Positions 50,826 through 58,277 of a DNA stretch of 64,000 nucleotides are shown here, in pieces. Below the pieces are notes generated by a model. The model saw only the letters and a program-made list of their open reading frames with translations. It was not told where the DNA came from and did not search any database. Both the position numbers and the translations under genes were made by a program. The DNA lies in assembly GCA_963664035.2 (NCBI GenBank), contig OY760867.2, forward strand, positions 2,294,001 to 2,358,000. The letters are read 5' to 3'. Every line of letters begins with the position of its first letter. Positions within the stretch are counted from its first letter, which is position 1. This DNA is from G958296245 sp963664035 (GTDB lineage Bacteria > Chloroflexota > Dehalococcoidia > Lucifugimonadales > G958296245).

Positions 50826-51056
50826 TATTGTCCTCCGGGTGGGTAGCTATGGACGGGGCACATGGTAACACGGAGAAAGCGGTTCGGGGGCCTATGACGC
50901 ACACTGCGGCACGCTGGGCTACCGCCGAGTCTCGGACAAGTATGAGGCCCCCGTTAGGGTATAATGGGAGGGATGAGGCACAGGTACGGTTGCCCGACGC
51001 GTGGCTCGCGGAACAGCTTGAGCGTCGGAGGGCGGGTTCGGACTATTAGCCGTCAC
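50826..51056. other. Intergenic gap
   Basis: The aceB-proximal 50 bases (TATGGACGGGGCACATGGTA and neighbours) recur at 52246-52275 and 55094-55118, marking a duplicated spacer. The rest shows no recognisable element. Confidence 0.4.
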
Positions 51057-51200
51057 ATGGCGGTTCTCTCGATAGGCGGCTCTACAATCGTGTCGGCCTT
51101 CCAAGACGGAAGGGCGACGTTGGCTTGGAAGCAACGGGATATGAGATACTTCGCCAAGAAGTATGATTCGCTGGAGATACGCCCTGATGCGTCTGGATAA
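51057..51200 (+). CDS. Possible small ORF upstream of the DUF2283-like gene
   Basis: A 47-codon frame (MAVLSIGGSTIVSAFQDGRA onward) ending 14 nt inside the next gene. DUF2283 proteins are commonly second genes of small toxin-antitoxin-like pairs, which makes a short upstream partner plausible. The sequence itself matches no family I recognise. Confidence 0.3.
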   Translation: MAVLSIGGSTIVSAFQDGRATLAWKQRDMRYFAKKYDSLEIRPDASG

Positions 51201-51609
51201 GTCATACGACCCGGAGGTTGACGCCCTGAGCCTCCGCACCGGCGAGCTGGAAGCAACCTCTACGTCCCTAGACGACGACCCCGACGTTGTCCTCAGTCTT
51301 GCGCATGACGGGTCCCGCGTCGTGGGAGTCGAGGTACTCGGCGCGTCCGCATACCTGCCGCTTGGCAAACGCTGCTACGACATGGAGGCCGACACCCTCA
51401 CGTTTGGTGTCACCCTAAGCGATGCGGCGTTCACCAAAGAGGATGGAGACCTCGTGACGTATTGGCGAGAGTTCCAGGGTGAACCCATCCTGTACCCCGT
51501 TGGCGTCACTCTCCGTCGTGCGTCTACGCACTTGGCGTCGATCTACCGCGGCCCGGTTCCCACGACAGTGGGGCAGGAGTCGCGCCACCCCGGCCTAGTG
51601 CGTGATTGA
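51187..51609 (+). CDS. DUF2283-like protein
   Basis: A 140-residue protein whose N-terminus MRLDKSYDPEVDALSLRTGE matches the YDPEADALYI opening of DUF2283, followed by VVGVEVLGASAYLPL, the usual end of that small domain. The extra ~80 residues after it are not recognised. GGAG lies 9 nt before the ATG. DUF2283 proteins often pair with DUF4258 toxins; no clear partner is seen. Confidence 0.65.
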   Translation: MRLDKSYDPEVDALSLRTGELEATSTSLDDDPDVVLSLAHDGSRVVGVEVLGASAYLPLGKRCYDMEADTLTFGVTLSDAAFTKEDGDLVTYWREFQGEPILYPVGVTLRRASTHLASIYRGPVPTTVGQESRHPGLVRD

Positions 51610-51755
51610 AGGCTGAGGATCTCCTGGCGTGCCTTCAGGGGGGTCTCTTTGCCGGGGCGCACTCTCCGGGGTTGCGGAAACCGCCCGGCATCACGGCCCA
51701 AGGAGCGTCCCAAGCCCCATAGTCTGTTCGAGTGACTGACCGGAGGTTGCCCCGG
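51610..51755. other. Gap; start of a duplicated segment
   Basis: From about 51718 the sequence (ATAGTCTGTTCGAGTGACTG) duplicates the region upstream of the CinA-like fusion gene at 57050. The first ~100 bases show nothing recognisable. Confidence 0.4.
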
Positions 51756-52135
51756 ATGGGGAGGTCGTGGATGTACGGCTTGGTGCGCGCGCAGGTGGAG
51801 GCGGTCCACGGCGGCGGGGCGCGCCTTGCGCTGTGCGTTACGGGCGGCGGCGCGAGGGCGGTCTCGTGGCTGATGGGCGTTCCCGGCGCGTCCAGGAGCG
51901 TGCTGGAGGCGCAGATACCGTACTCGGAGTCGGCGCTGGAAGGGTACCTTGGCCGGAAGGTGGATGGGGCGGTCTCGCCGGAGGTCGCGGCGGAGATGGC
52001 GAGGGCGGCGAGGCGGTGGCGGGCGTGGGGTGCACGGCGGGACTGGCGACGGACAGGCCGAGGCGCGGCGAGCACCGGTGCTACGTGGCGGTCTGCTCGG
52101 ATGTGGGCGTGACCACTTACGGGCTGCGGTTGGCG
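51756..52135 (+). pseudogene. Truncated, frameshifted copy of the CinA-like fusion gene (57082-58251)
   Basis: Nearly identical to the first ~140 codons of the gene at 57082, including the upstream region. A 34-nt deletion between two GCGAG repeats near 52010 shifts the frame. At 52135 the match stops within TTGGCG and the sequence continues as an aceB 5' fragment. Not functional. Confidence 0.88.
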
Positions 52136-52226
52136 TGGAGCGCGGCGAGGTAGTCGGTGAAGTCGGTTGTGAATAGGTCCCGCGCGCCCGGCACGGGCGC
52201 GTAGGCGATGCGGTCGGTCGCGGCCA
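52136..52226 (-). pseudogene. Fragment of the aceB 5' end
   Basis: Minus-strand copy of about the first 30 codons of malate synthase (MAATDRIAYAPVPGAR and onward), with a few substitutions, joined directly to the truncated CinA-like fragment. The matching upstream spacer continues to about 52275. Confidence 0.88.
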
Positions 52227-52309
52227 TTATTGTCCTCCGGGTAGGTAGCTATGGACGGGCCACATGGTAACACGGGTTATCCACGAAGGGCACGAAGGGC
52301 GGGGGGATT

Positions 52310-53549
52310 CAGGGCAATCGCATCTTATTGTGCAAGGACCTTGAATAGGTAGTCATTGTCCCAAGCGGCATCTTTTCGCTTGCCGGCGATGCTTCGCTTG
52401 GTTGTCTTCTCGGCCTTGAGCAGATTCAGCGCCATGCGCCGCAGCACGGAGAAGTTCTCCGCCCCGTTGCCGCTGCGCACACGGCTGGCGTCCTCGTTGA
52501 ACGTCACGTCCAGCGACCAGTGCAGTCCGTTCTCTATGCCCCAGTGGCTCCGCACCGCATTAAGCAATCTACTCGCATCATTCGGCAGGCTCGATATGTA
52601 GTAGCGTGACTCCACCGTCGTCTTGCCACCGACGAGTCGCTCGCCTTCCACCATCACCAGTGTCGTCAACCCAGGCCACTGGCCCCCATCATCCACGTAT
52701 CTGATGTGGTCCGGGTCGGACACGGCCCAGCATCGACGAGTCTCGATTCGTCCGTGGCCCGCATTCATCGTCTCGTGGTAGTCGTGGTCGAGACTGTCGA
52801 AGCCGGACTTGCGGGCAAGGTCGAAGATGTCATGCACATCCTCGTGCAGGCGCCCCTGGTTCCTCTTGACCGCCAGCACGTAGTCGGCTCTCTCCTCTAG
52901 GATCTTCGATGCGACCTCCTTCTGGCAGCCCATGGCGTCGATAGTCACGATGCACCCTTCGACCTGGAGCATTTCGAGCAGTCGCGGTATGGCCGTGATC
53001 TCGTTGGAGCGCCCGTCCACTTTGGTCTGCCCGAGTGCTACGCCGCTCGCAGAGGCCCAGGCGCTGACCATGTGGATCGCATCCTTCCCTATATACCGGT
53101 CGTGCGAACGACGCAACCTCTTGCCGTCTATGGCTACGACGTCACCTTGCAGAACCTCTCGCACAGCCAACACCCACTCGGTGAAGCAGCGCTCGAACTG
53201 CTGAGCATCCAGCTTGGCGAAGACCCTGCCAAAGGTGTCGTGGGATGGAATGCCGTTAGGCAGGTCCAGCATCTCGCACAGCCATTCCGCCTTGCGCCTG
53301 CCGAACGCCTCCACGTCCACCCAACTGTCCGCACCTGCTATGACACCGCAGAGCGCAATGGTGACGATGTCCAGTAGATTGTGGCGTTTGGTGCGGTCTA
53401 CACGCGGATCGACCAAGCTGCCAAAGTGCTCGGTCAGGGACGCGGGGTCTCTGTGCGACATGGGTCACCCTCCATATGAGATGACCCCAATTCTATAACT
53501 TTTCTAATACTCCATTTAGCTAATACTCCATTTAGATGCGATTGCCCTG
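52310..53549 (-). mobile_element. Complete ISAs1-family insertion sequence
   Basis: A 1240-bp element bounded by perfect 16-bp terminal inverted repeats: CAGGGCAATCGCATCT (52310-52325) and AGATGCGATTGCCCTG (53534-53549). A 10-bp target duplication CGGGGGGATT flanks it at 52300-52309 and 53550-53559. Inside the 5' end on the coding strand a 16-bp direct repeat occurs twice (53504-53535). It encodes one intact transposase, so it may still be active. Confidence 0.95.
52325..53461 (-). CDS. ISAs1-family transposase
   Basis: A 378-residue DDE transposase. N-terminal block DPRVDRTKRHNLLDIVTIALC and FGRRKAEWL are ISAs1-specific. The catalytic region includes VVAIDGKRLRRSHD (first Asp), IVTIDAMGCQKEVA (second Asp) and SHWGIENGLHWSLDVTFNED (Glu). 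Length is normal and the frame intact. Its TAA stop lies at the edge of the left terminal repeat. Confidence 0.97.
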   Translation of the reverse strand: MSHRDPASLTEHFGSLVDPRVDRTKRHNLLDIVTIALCGVIAGADSWVDVEAFGRRKAEWLCEMLDLPNGIPSHDTFGRVFAKLDAQQFERCFTEWVLAVREVLQGDVVAIDGKRLRRSHDRYIGKDAIHMVSAWASASGVALGQTKVDGRSNEITAIPRLLEMLQVEGCIVTIDAMGCQKEVASKILEERADYVLAVKRNQGRLHEDVHDIFDLARKSGFDSLDHDYHETMNAGHGRIETRRCWAVSDPDHIRYVDDGGQWPGLTTLVMVEGERLVGGKTTVESRYYISSLPNDASRLLNAVRSHWGIENGLHWSLDVTFNEDASRVRSGNGAENFSVLRRMALNLLKAEKTTKRSIAGKRKDAAWDNDYLFKVLAQ

Positions 53550-53566
53550 CGGGGGGATTGGGACGC

Positions 53567-54964
53567 TTATGGGGCGCCGTTCTTGCGGACGCGCAGCATG
53601 AGCTTGTCGCCGGCCCTCCAGGGCTGGATGGGTACCGTCCACGTGAGGGCGCCTGTGGCGTCCTCGGCGGCGTCGGCTACGATCAGCGACAGGGTGGTCG
53701 CGCCCTTGAGGTCTATGAAGTCGAGCACGTGGCCCGTGACGCTCCGTGTGAGGGCGGCGGTGACCTCGCCGGACTGCCACGAGATGGTTCCGACGGTGGT
53801 GGTCCCGACGATTGCGGTGCTCGAAGCATAGGGATCGAAGAATGACTCGGCCAGCGTTCCGGCGGGGGCGGTGACGGTGACGAAGTGCTCGTCCTTGTTC
53901 CTCCAGTTCTCCTCGATGAAGTTGCAGGGTCTGAAGACGCTCTGCTGCCCGTTCTCGAAGAACCGGTACTCTCCCGCGGGAAGGGGGCGCTTCACGGTGG
54001 CGCCGTCAGGATACCTGAACCCGAACAGTCCGGCGTCGCGGCCTTCATACCAGGTCACGCTTCTCTTTTCCTCGGGGAGATCCATCCAACTCTCATCGAC
54101 GATGTCCGTCCAATAGAACTTGTACACCTCGGTGTCGGCAGGCTGCCCGGAGCCTATGGTGTTGTCCCAGCGCTTGTATTTGCCACTCCCCTGGCTCGCC
54201 AATCGCAGCGAGAAGAAGGCCCTTTGGATGCACTCTTCCACCGCCTCGCCGCCTCCGCTGCTGCGGACCCACGCGTCAACCTCGGCGATCTTCGCCACCA
54301 CCGCGCTCTTGGTAACCGTGGTTGGCCGGGGCTGCGTTGACGTGCTGGCGCGCAAATCAATGCCGGGCCCCCAGTCCGGGTCTTCCATGTGGAAGGTCTG
54401 ATCGGAGCTGCCGGAGGCCGCGGTGGAGGTGGCGACGTCGGGGAGGACCGCCTTGTACTCGCCACTCACCACCGTGACGTTCATGTAGTTGGGGAACCTG
54501 GCGTCGATGAAGCCAAGCCAGTGCCGTTCATACTTCTTGTTGTACCGTAGGAATATCAGCGTTTCACGGTCGTCCCAGCGGGTGTCACGGGCCTCCAGTA
54601 GCGGCTTGGCAAGCTCGCGCGCCGTGTTCCGGTTGTTGTCCACGTAGGGGCTGTACTGGTCTCCGCCGCCGTAGGCGTAGGCGACTATCTTGGTCCCGCC
54701 CGACCCCTTCAGGTATTCGAGCACCCTGAAGGTGTACTTGAGGGAGGCGTGGTATGCCCCCGAGCTGAAGTTCGTGACGACCGCGTCCGGCTCCGCCGAG
54801 ACGAACCGCGCCCTGGCGATCACCTTGGAGGTGGCTATCCTTTCCTCCAGGGTGGCGTTGCCCGCCATCCCGTAGACCGGAAGGCTCTTCATCACCGCTT
54901 CCTGTTTGCAGCCAAGGACAGCCAACACCAGGCAGGCGGTCAGAAACGCAACGATCACTCTCAT
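53567..54964 (-). CDS. Secreted lipoprotein B (paralogue of A and C)
   Basis: A 465-residue lipoprotein; signal VAFLTACLVLAVLGC. It shares with lipoprotein A the blocks YTFRVLEYLKGSGG, EARDTRWDDRETLIFLRYN, VTWYEGRDAGLFGFRYP and PLPAGEYRFFENG. The C-terminal domain TAPAGTLAESFFDPYASST to KLMLRVRKNGAP is near-identical to copies A and C also at DNA level. It lacks the Thr-Pro linker and Ig-like domain. The IS element is inserted just after its stop codon. Function unknown. Confidence 0.85.
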   Translation of the reverse strand: MRVIVAFLTACLVLAVLGCKQEAVMKSLPVYGMAGNATLEERIATSKVIARARFVSAEPDAVVTNFSSGAYHASLKYTFRVLEYLKGSGGTKIVAYAYGGGDQYSPYVDNNRNTARELAKPLLEARDTRWDDRETLIFLRYNKKYERHWLGFIDARFPNYMNVTVVSGEYKAVLPDVATSTAASGSSDQTFHMEDPDWGPGIDLRASTSTQPRPTTVTKSAVVAKIAEVDAWVRSSGGGEAVEECIQRAFFSLRLASQGSGKYKRWDNTIGSGQPADTEVYKFYWTDIVDESWMDLPEEKRSVTWYEGRDAGLFGFRYPDGATVKRPLPAGEYRFFENGQQSVFRPCNFIEENWRNKDEHFVTVTAPAGTLAESFFDPYASSTAIVGTTTVGTISWQSGEVTAALTRSVTGHVLDFIDLKGATTLSLIVADAAEDATGALTWTVPIQPWRAGDKLMLRVRKNGAP

Positions 54965-55161
54965 GTTGCGCGCCTCCCCTCGTCCCCGTATCGAGTACGG
55001 GACAGGCTCTTAGCTTGTCGAACCACAACGGGCGTTGCCTGGGGACGCGCCCTTCGACAGGCTCAGGGCGAACGGACTTTCTCCGGTAGCTGGCTATGGA
55101 CGGGCACATGGTAACACGGGTTATCCACGGAGGGCACGAAGGTGAGATTGGGATTGGGATG

Positions 55162-56631
55162 CTATGGGGCGCCGTTCTTGCGGACGCGCAGCATGAGCTT
55201 GTCGCCGGCTCTCCAGGGCTGGGTGGGTGCCGTCCATGTCAGCGCGCCGGCGTCGTCCTCGGTGGCGTCGGCTACGATCAGCGATAGGGTGGTCGCACCC
55301 TTGAGGTCTATGAAGTCGAGCACGTGGCCCGTGACGCTCCGGGTGAGGTCCGCGGTGACCCTGCCGGACTGCCATGAGATGGTTCCGACGGTGGTGGCGC
55401 CGACGACTGCGGTGCTCGATGCGTATGGGTCGAAGAACGACTCCGCCAGCGTGCCAGCGGGGGCTGTCACGCCCAATTCGATGATCACCCTGTTCCGGGC
55501 GATCTCTGGGTAGTAGTTGCAGGGGAAGTAGATGTGGTTTTGGTGGTTGAAGAAGACGCGATATTTGCCGGCCGGCAGCGGGCGCAGCGCGTAAATGGCT
55601 CCAGGCGCATCGACTCCGAGCAGGTGGCTGTGCTCACCCTCCAGCCATTCTCTGTCGTAAGGCTCGTTCTCATTGGCGTATGGGACATTGTACAGTACGG
55701 TCCGCGCTGCGATGTCGGTTGAGGTCGTCGTGGCGTTGGCGCCGTATTCACTTGGATCATGAACGCGGATACTGAATAATTCCGGGTTGTTGACGCGGTA
55801 GTGGGCAATTACTGCATCCCCTTCATATTTAGCAGCAACGCAGTACCTGAAGGCCTCGGAGCCGTCCCCGGCGGCAATCTCAGCCGATACTGCGCTGATC
55901 TGCTGTTTCATATGCTCCAAGGTGATCGTTTGCATTTGAGCTGCGGTATGCGCCCGTGCTGGTGCTAATGTGATCGTTTGCGTTGCTTGATCAAATGTCT
56001 CGACTAAGTTGGGAGTCGGGTCTTCCATGAGGAAGAGTTGCCCTTGAGCAGAACCTTGAGCCTGTCTTGAAGTAGCCCCTCCGCTACCACCATCTGGATG
56101 GGCGGCAGGGAGCCAGGACTGTGAAGACTCGCTTGCCACGGTGACTTTTAAGGGTCCAAGCCAGAAGTGCTGCGGGTCCCCGAGCTTCGTGTTCCTGTTG
56201 AGGAACACAATCCCCTCATGGTCATCCCACCGCTTGTCACGGTACTCCAATAGCTCGGCTGCCTTGGCAACCGCCTCCGATGCCGAGGCAGCGCCGACCA
56301 GGGGCCGCTCATCTACCCCATAGTCGTATTTGTAGGCGAGAGCGGTAACCTGATTCCCTCCTGTGCCTTTCAGGTATTCATGGACGTCGAAGGTGAAGCG
56401 CAGCACCGATAGGTGATCCGGACCGCCACTGAGCGGTATCGAGGCGGCCTCAACCCTGTCCAAGATCCCTCGGACAATGATCTTGGCATCGGCGATGCGC
56501 TTTCCGAGAGTGTCGGGCCCATAGGGGTAGAGATCGTTCACAGGGAGTACTGGGACGACATCTTCCCGCAGTTCCGGCTTCGAACATGCAACCAGGATAG
56601 CTAGCACGGCCATCAGCATGAGGTAGCGCAC
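55162..56631 (-). CDS. Secreted lipoprotein C (paralogue of A and B)
   Basis: Starting at GTG 56631 (GGAG 9 nt upstream), the product opens MRYLMLMAVLAILVAC, a lipoprotein signal. The N-terminal domain is more diverged than in A and B but keeps FTFDVHEYLKGTGGNQV, YRDKRWDDHEGIVFLNRN and RPLPAGKYRVFFNHQNH. The C-terminal ~100 residues are almost identical to B (SFFDPYASSTAVVGATTV onward). Length about 489 aa. Function unknown. Confidence 0.85.
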   Translation of the reverse strand: MRYLMLMAVLAILVACSKPELREDVVPVLPVNDLYPYGPDTLGKRIADAKIIVRGILDRVEAASIPLSGGPDHLSVLRFTFDVHEYLKGTGGNQVTALAYKYDYGVDERPLVGAASASEAVAKAAELLEYRDKRWDDHEGIVFLNRNTKLGDPQHFWLGPLKVTVASESSQSWLPAAHPDGGSGGATSRQAQGSAQGQLFLMEDPTPNLVETFDQATQTITLAPARAHTAAQMQTITLEHMKQQISAVSAEIAAGDGSEAFRYCVAAKYEGDAVIAHYRVNNPELFSIRVHDPSEYGANATTTSTDIAARTVLYNVPYANENEPYDREWLEGEHSHLLGVDAPGAIYALRPLPAGKYRVFFNHQNHIYFPCNYYPEIARNRVIIELGVTAPAGTLAESFFDPYASSTAVVGATTVGTISWQSGRVTADLTRSVTGHVLDFIDLKGATTLSLIVADATEDDAGALTWTAPTQPWRAGDKLMLRVRKNGAP

Positions 56632-57081
56632 TGTCCTAACTCCTATGGTATTGCCGATGAGGGTATGCGGCTTCGCGCCGTGATTGTTGCGGTACACCGG
56701 CGCAGGTACCCCGGTCGAACTCTGAAATATCGTTGGGGGCGGGGAATCGATTCATCAGGCAGCCGCTGTACATATCTCGTTAGATATGCATAAGGTATCA
56801 GGTTCGTATGTGGGTTGCACTGGGATTTTTCAGGATAGCCAAATCTCCACCTAAATGGCGATGACGTTCTAAAGGCAAGGGGAGGGCTGGTTTGAAACCA
56901 GCCCCTACGGGGTGACGGCTGATAGACATGGCGGTGAACGTGAAGGTGGAGGATTTGCAGGATTGGTCTGTGATCGGCCAGCATGGGTACGCTTGAGACA
57001 GTTCCGGGACGGGGGGCGTGTTGCGGGGGTTGGGTTGGGGCGGCTATAGTCTGTTCGAGTGACTGACCGGAGGTTGCCCGG
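56632..57081. repeat. Intergenic region with dispersed palindromic element, copy 5
   Basis: 56838-56960 is another copy: GCCAAATCTCCACC at the left, core GGCTGGTTTGAAACCAGCC at 56885-56903, and AAGGTGGAGGATTTG at the right, complementary to the left end. It separates lipoprotein C from the divergent CinA-like gene. No other element is recognised. Confidence 0.8.
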
Positions 57082-58251
57082 ATGGGGAGGTCGTGGATGG
57101 ACGGCTTGGTGCGCGCGCAGGTGGAGGCGGTCCACGGCGGCGGGGCGCGCCTTGCGCTGTGCGTTACGGGCGGCGGCGCTAGGGCGGTCTCGTGGCTGAT
57201 GGGCGTTCCCGGCGCGTCCAGGAGCGTGCTGGAGGTTCAGATACCGTACTCGGAGTCGGCGCTGGAAGGGTACCTTGGCCGGAGGGTGGATGGGGCGGTC
57301 TCGCCGGAGGTCGCGGCGGAGATGGCGAGGGCGGCGAGGTCGCGGGCGCGTCGGCTGGCCGGGCGCGGCGAGACGGTGGCGGGCGTGGGGTGCACGGCGG
57401 GACTGGCGACGGACAGGCCGAGGCGCGGCGAGCATCGGTGCTACGTGGCGGTCTGCTCGGAGGCGGGCGTGACCACTTACGGGCTGCGGTTGGCGAAGGG
57501 GCTGCGGGACCGGGACGGGGAGGACGATCTGGTCAGCCGCCTGGTGCTGCGCGCGGCGGCGGATGGGGTTGGCGTGCCTTACAGCCTCGACCTTGCGCTG
57601 GAGCGCGGGGACGAGCTGGAGGTGAGCTACGAGAACGAGGCGCTGCTCGTGGAGGCGTTGTCGGATGGGCGCGCCCGGAGCGTCACGGTGACGGCGGGCG
57701 GCAGGATATTGGCGGACCGGGCGGTCGCGGGCGGGGTGCTCGCGGGTTCGTTCGACCCGCTGCACGAGGGGCACGAGGGGTTGGCGGCGGCGGCGGCGCG
57801 GCTGCTGGGGCATCCGGTGACCTTCGAGCTGTCGATCACCAACGTGGACAAGCCGCCGCTCGGTGCGGCGGAGGTGCGGCGCAGGCTGGCGCAGTTCGCG
57901 GGCAGGCGCGACGTCGTTGTGACTATGGCGACGCGGTTTTCGGAGAAGGCGCGGCTGTTCCCTGGATGCACGTTCGTGATCGGGTGGGACACCGCTGTCA
58001 GGCTGGTGGCCCCACGGTACTATGGAGGGGACGCTTCCCGAATGGTGAGGGCGCTGGAGGAGATGAGGGGCTTGGGCTGCCGGTTCATGGTGGCGGGCCG
58101 CGCGGGAGCGGACCGGTTCCACGCAGCCACGGAGGTGGAGGCGCCGGAGGGGTTCGAGTCTATGTTCACCTACATACCGGCGTCGGAGTTCAGGCGGGAC
58201 GTGTCGTCCACGGAGATCCGGGCCGGTCTGAACTGTGATTCGTGTGATTGA
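57082..58251 (+). CDS. CinA/PncC-like domain fused to a HxGH nucleotidyltransferase domain
   Basis: A 389-residue two-domain protein. Residues ~10-140 follow the CinA-C/PncC (NMN deamidase) fold: GVPGASRSVLEVQIPYSES, then GAVSPEVAAEMARAAR and a late TAGLATDRP equivalent to the TGIAGP loop. The catalytic Ser of SCTGG is replaced (LCVTGG), and the Lys that follows YSxEA is Leu. Residues ~218-389 are a cytidylyltransferase-like domain with GSFDPLHEGHEGL (HxGH) and SSTEIRAGL, like nicotinate/nicotinamide nucleotide adenylyltransferases. A role in NAD or related nucleotide metabolism is inferred. The extreme C-terminus is encoded by a dispersed repeat. Confidence 0.82.
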   Translation: MGRSWMDGLVRAQVEAVHGGGARLALCVTGGGARAVSWLMGVPGASRSVLEVQIPYSESALEGYLGRRVDGAVSPEVAAEMARAARSRARRLAGRGETVAGVGCTAGLATDRPRRGEHRCYVAVCSEAGVTTYGLRLAKGLRDRDGEDDLVSRLVLRAAADGVGVPYSLDLALERGDELEVSYENEALLVEALSDGRARSVTVTAGGRILADRAVAGGVLAGSFDPLHEGHEGLAAAAARLLGHPVTFELSITNVDKPPLGAAEVRRRLAQFAGRRDVVVTMATRFSEKARLFPGCTFVIGWDTAVRLVAPRYYGGDASRMVRALEEMRGLGCRFMVAGRAGADRFHAATEVEAPEGFESMFTYIPASEFRRDVSSTEIRAGLNCDSCD

Positions 58252-58277
58252 GGTGATTATTGTGATTGGGAGTACAC

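Noticed and set aside
48646..50904. A 752-codon minus-strand frame across the NYN and malate synthase genes
   Set aside because: It is out of frame with malate synthase on the same strand and antisense to the NYN gene; the product is Arg/Pro-rich noise.
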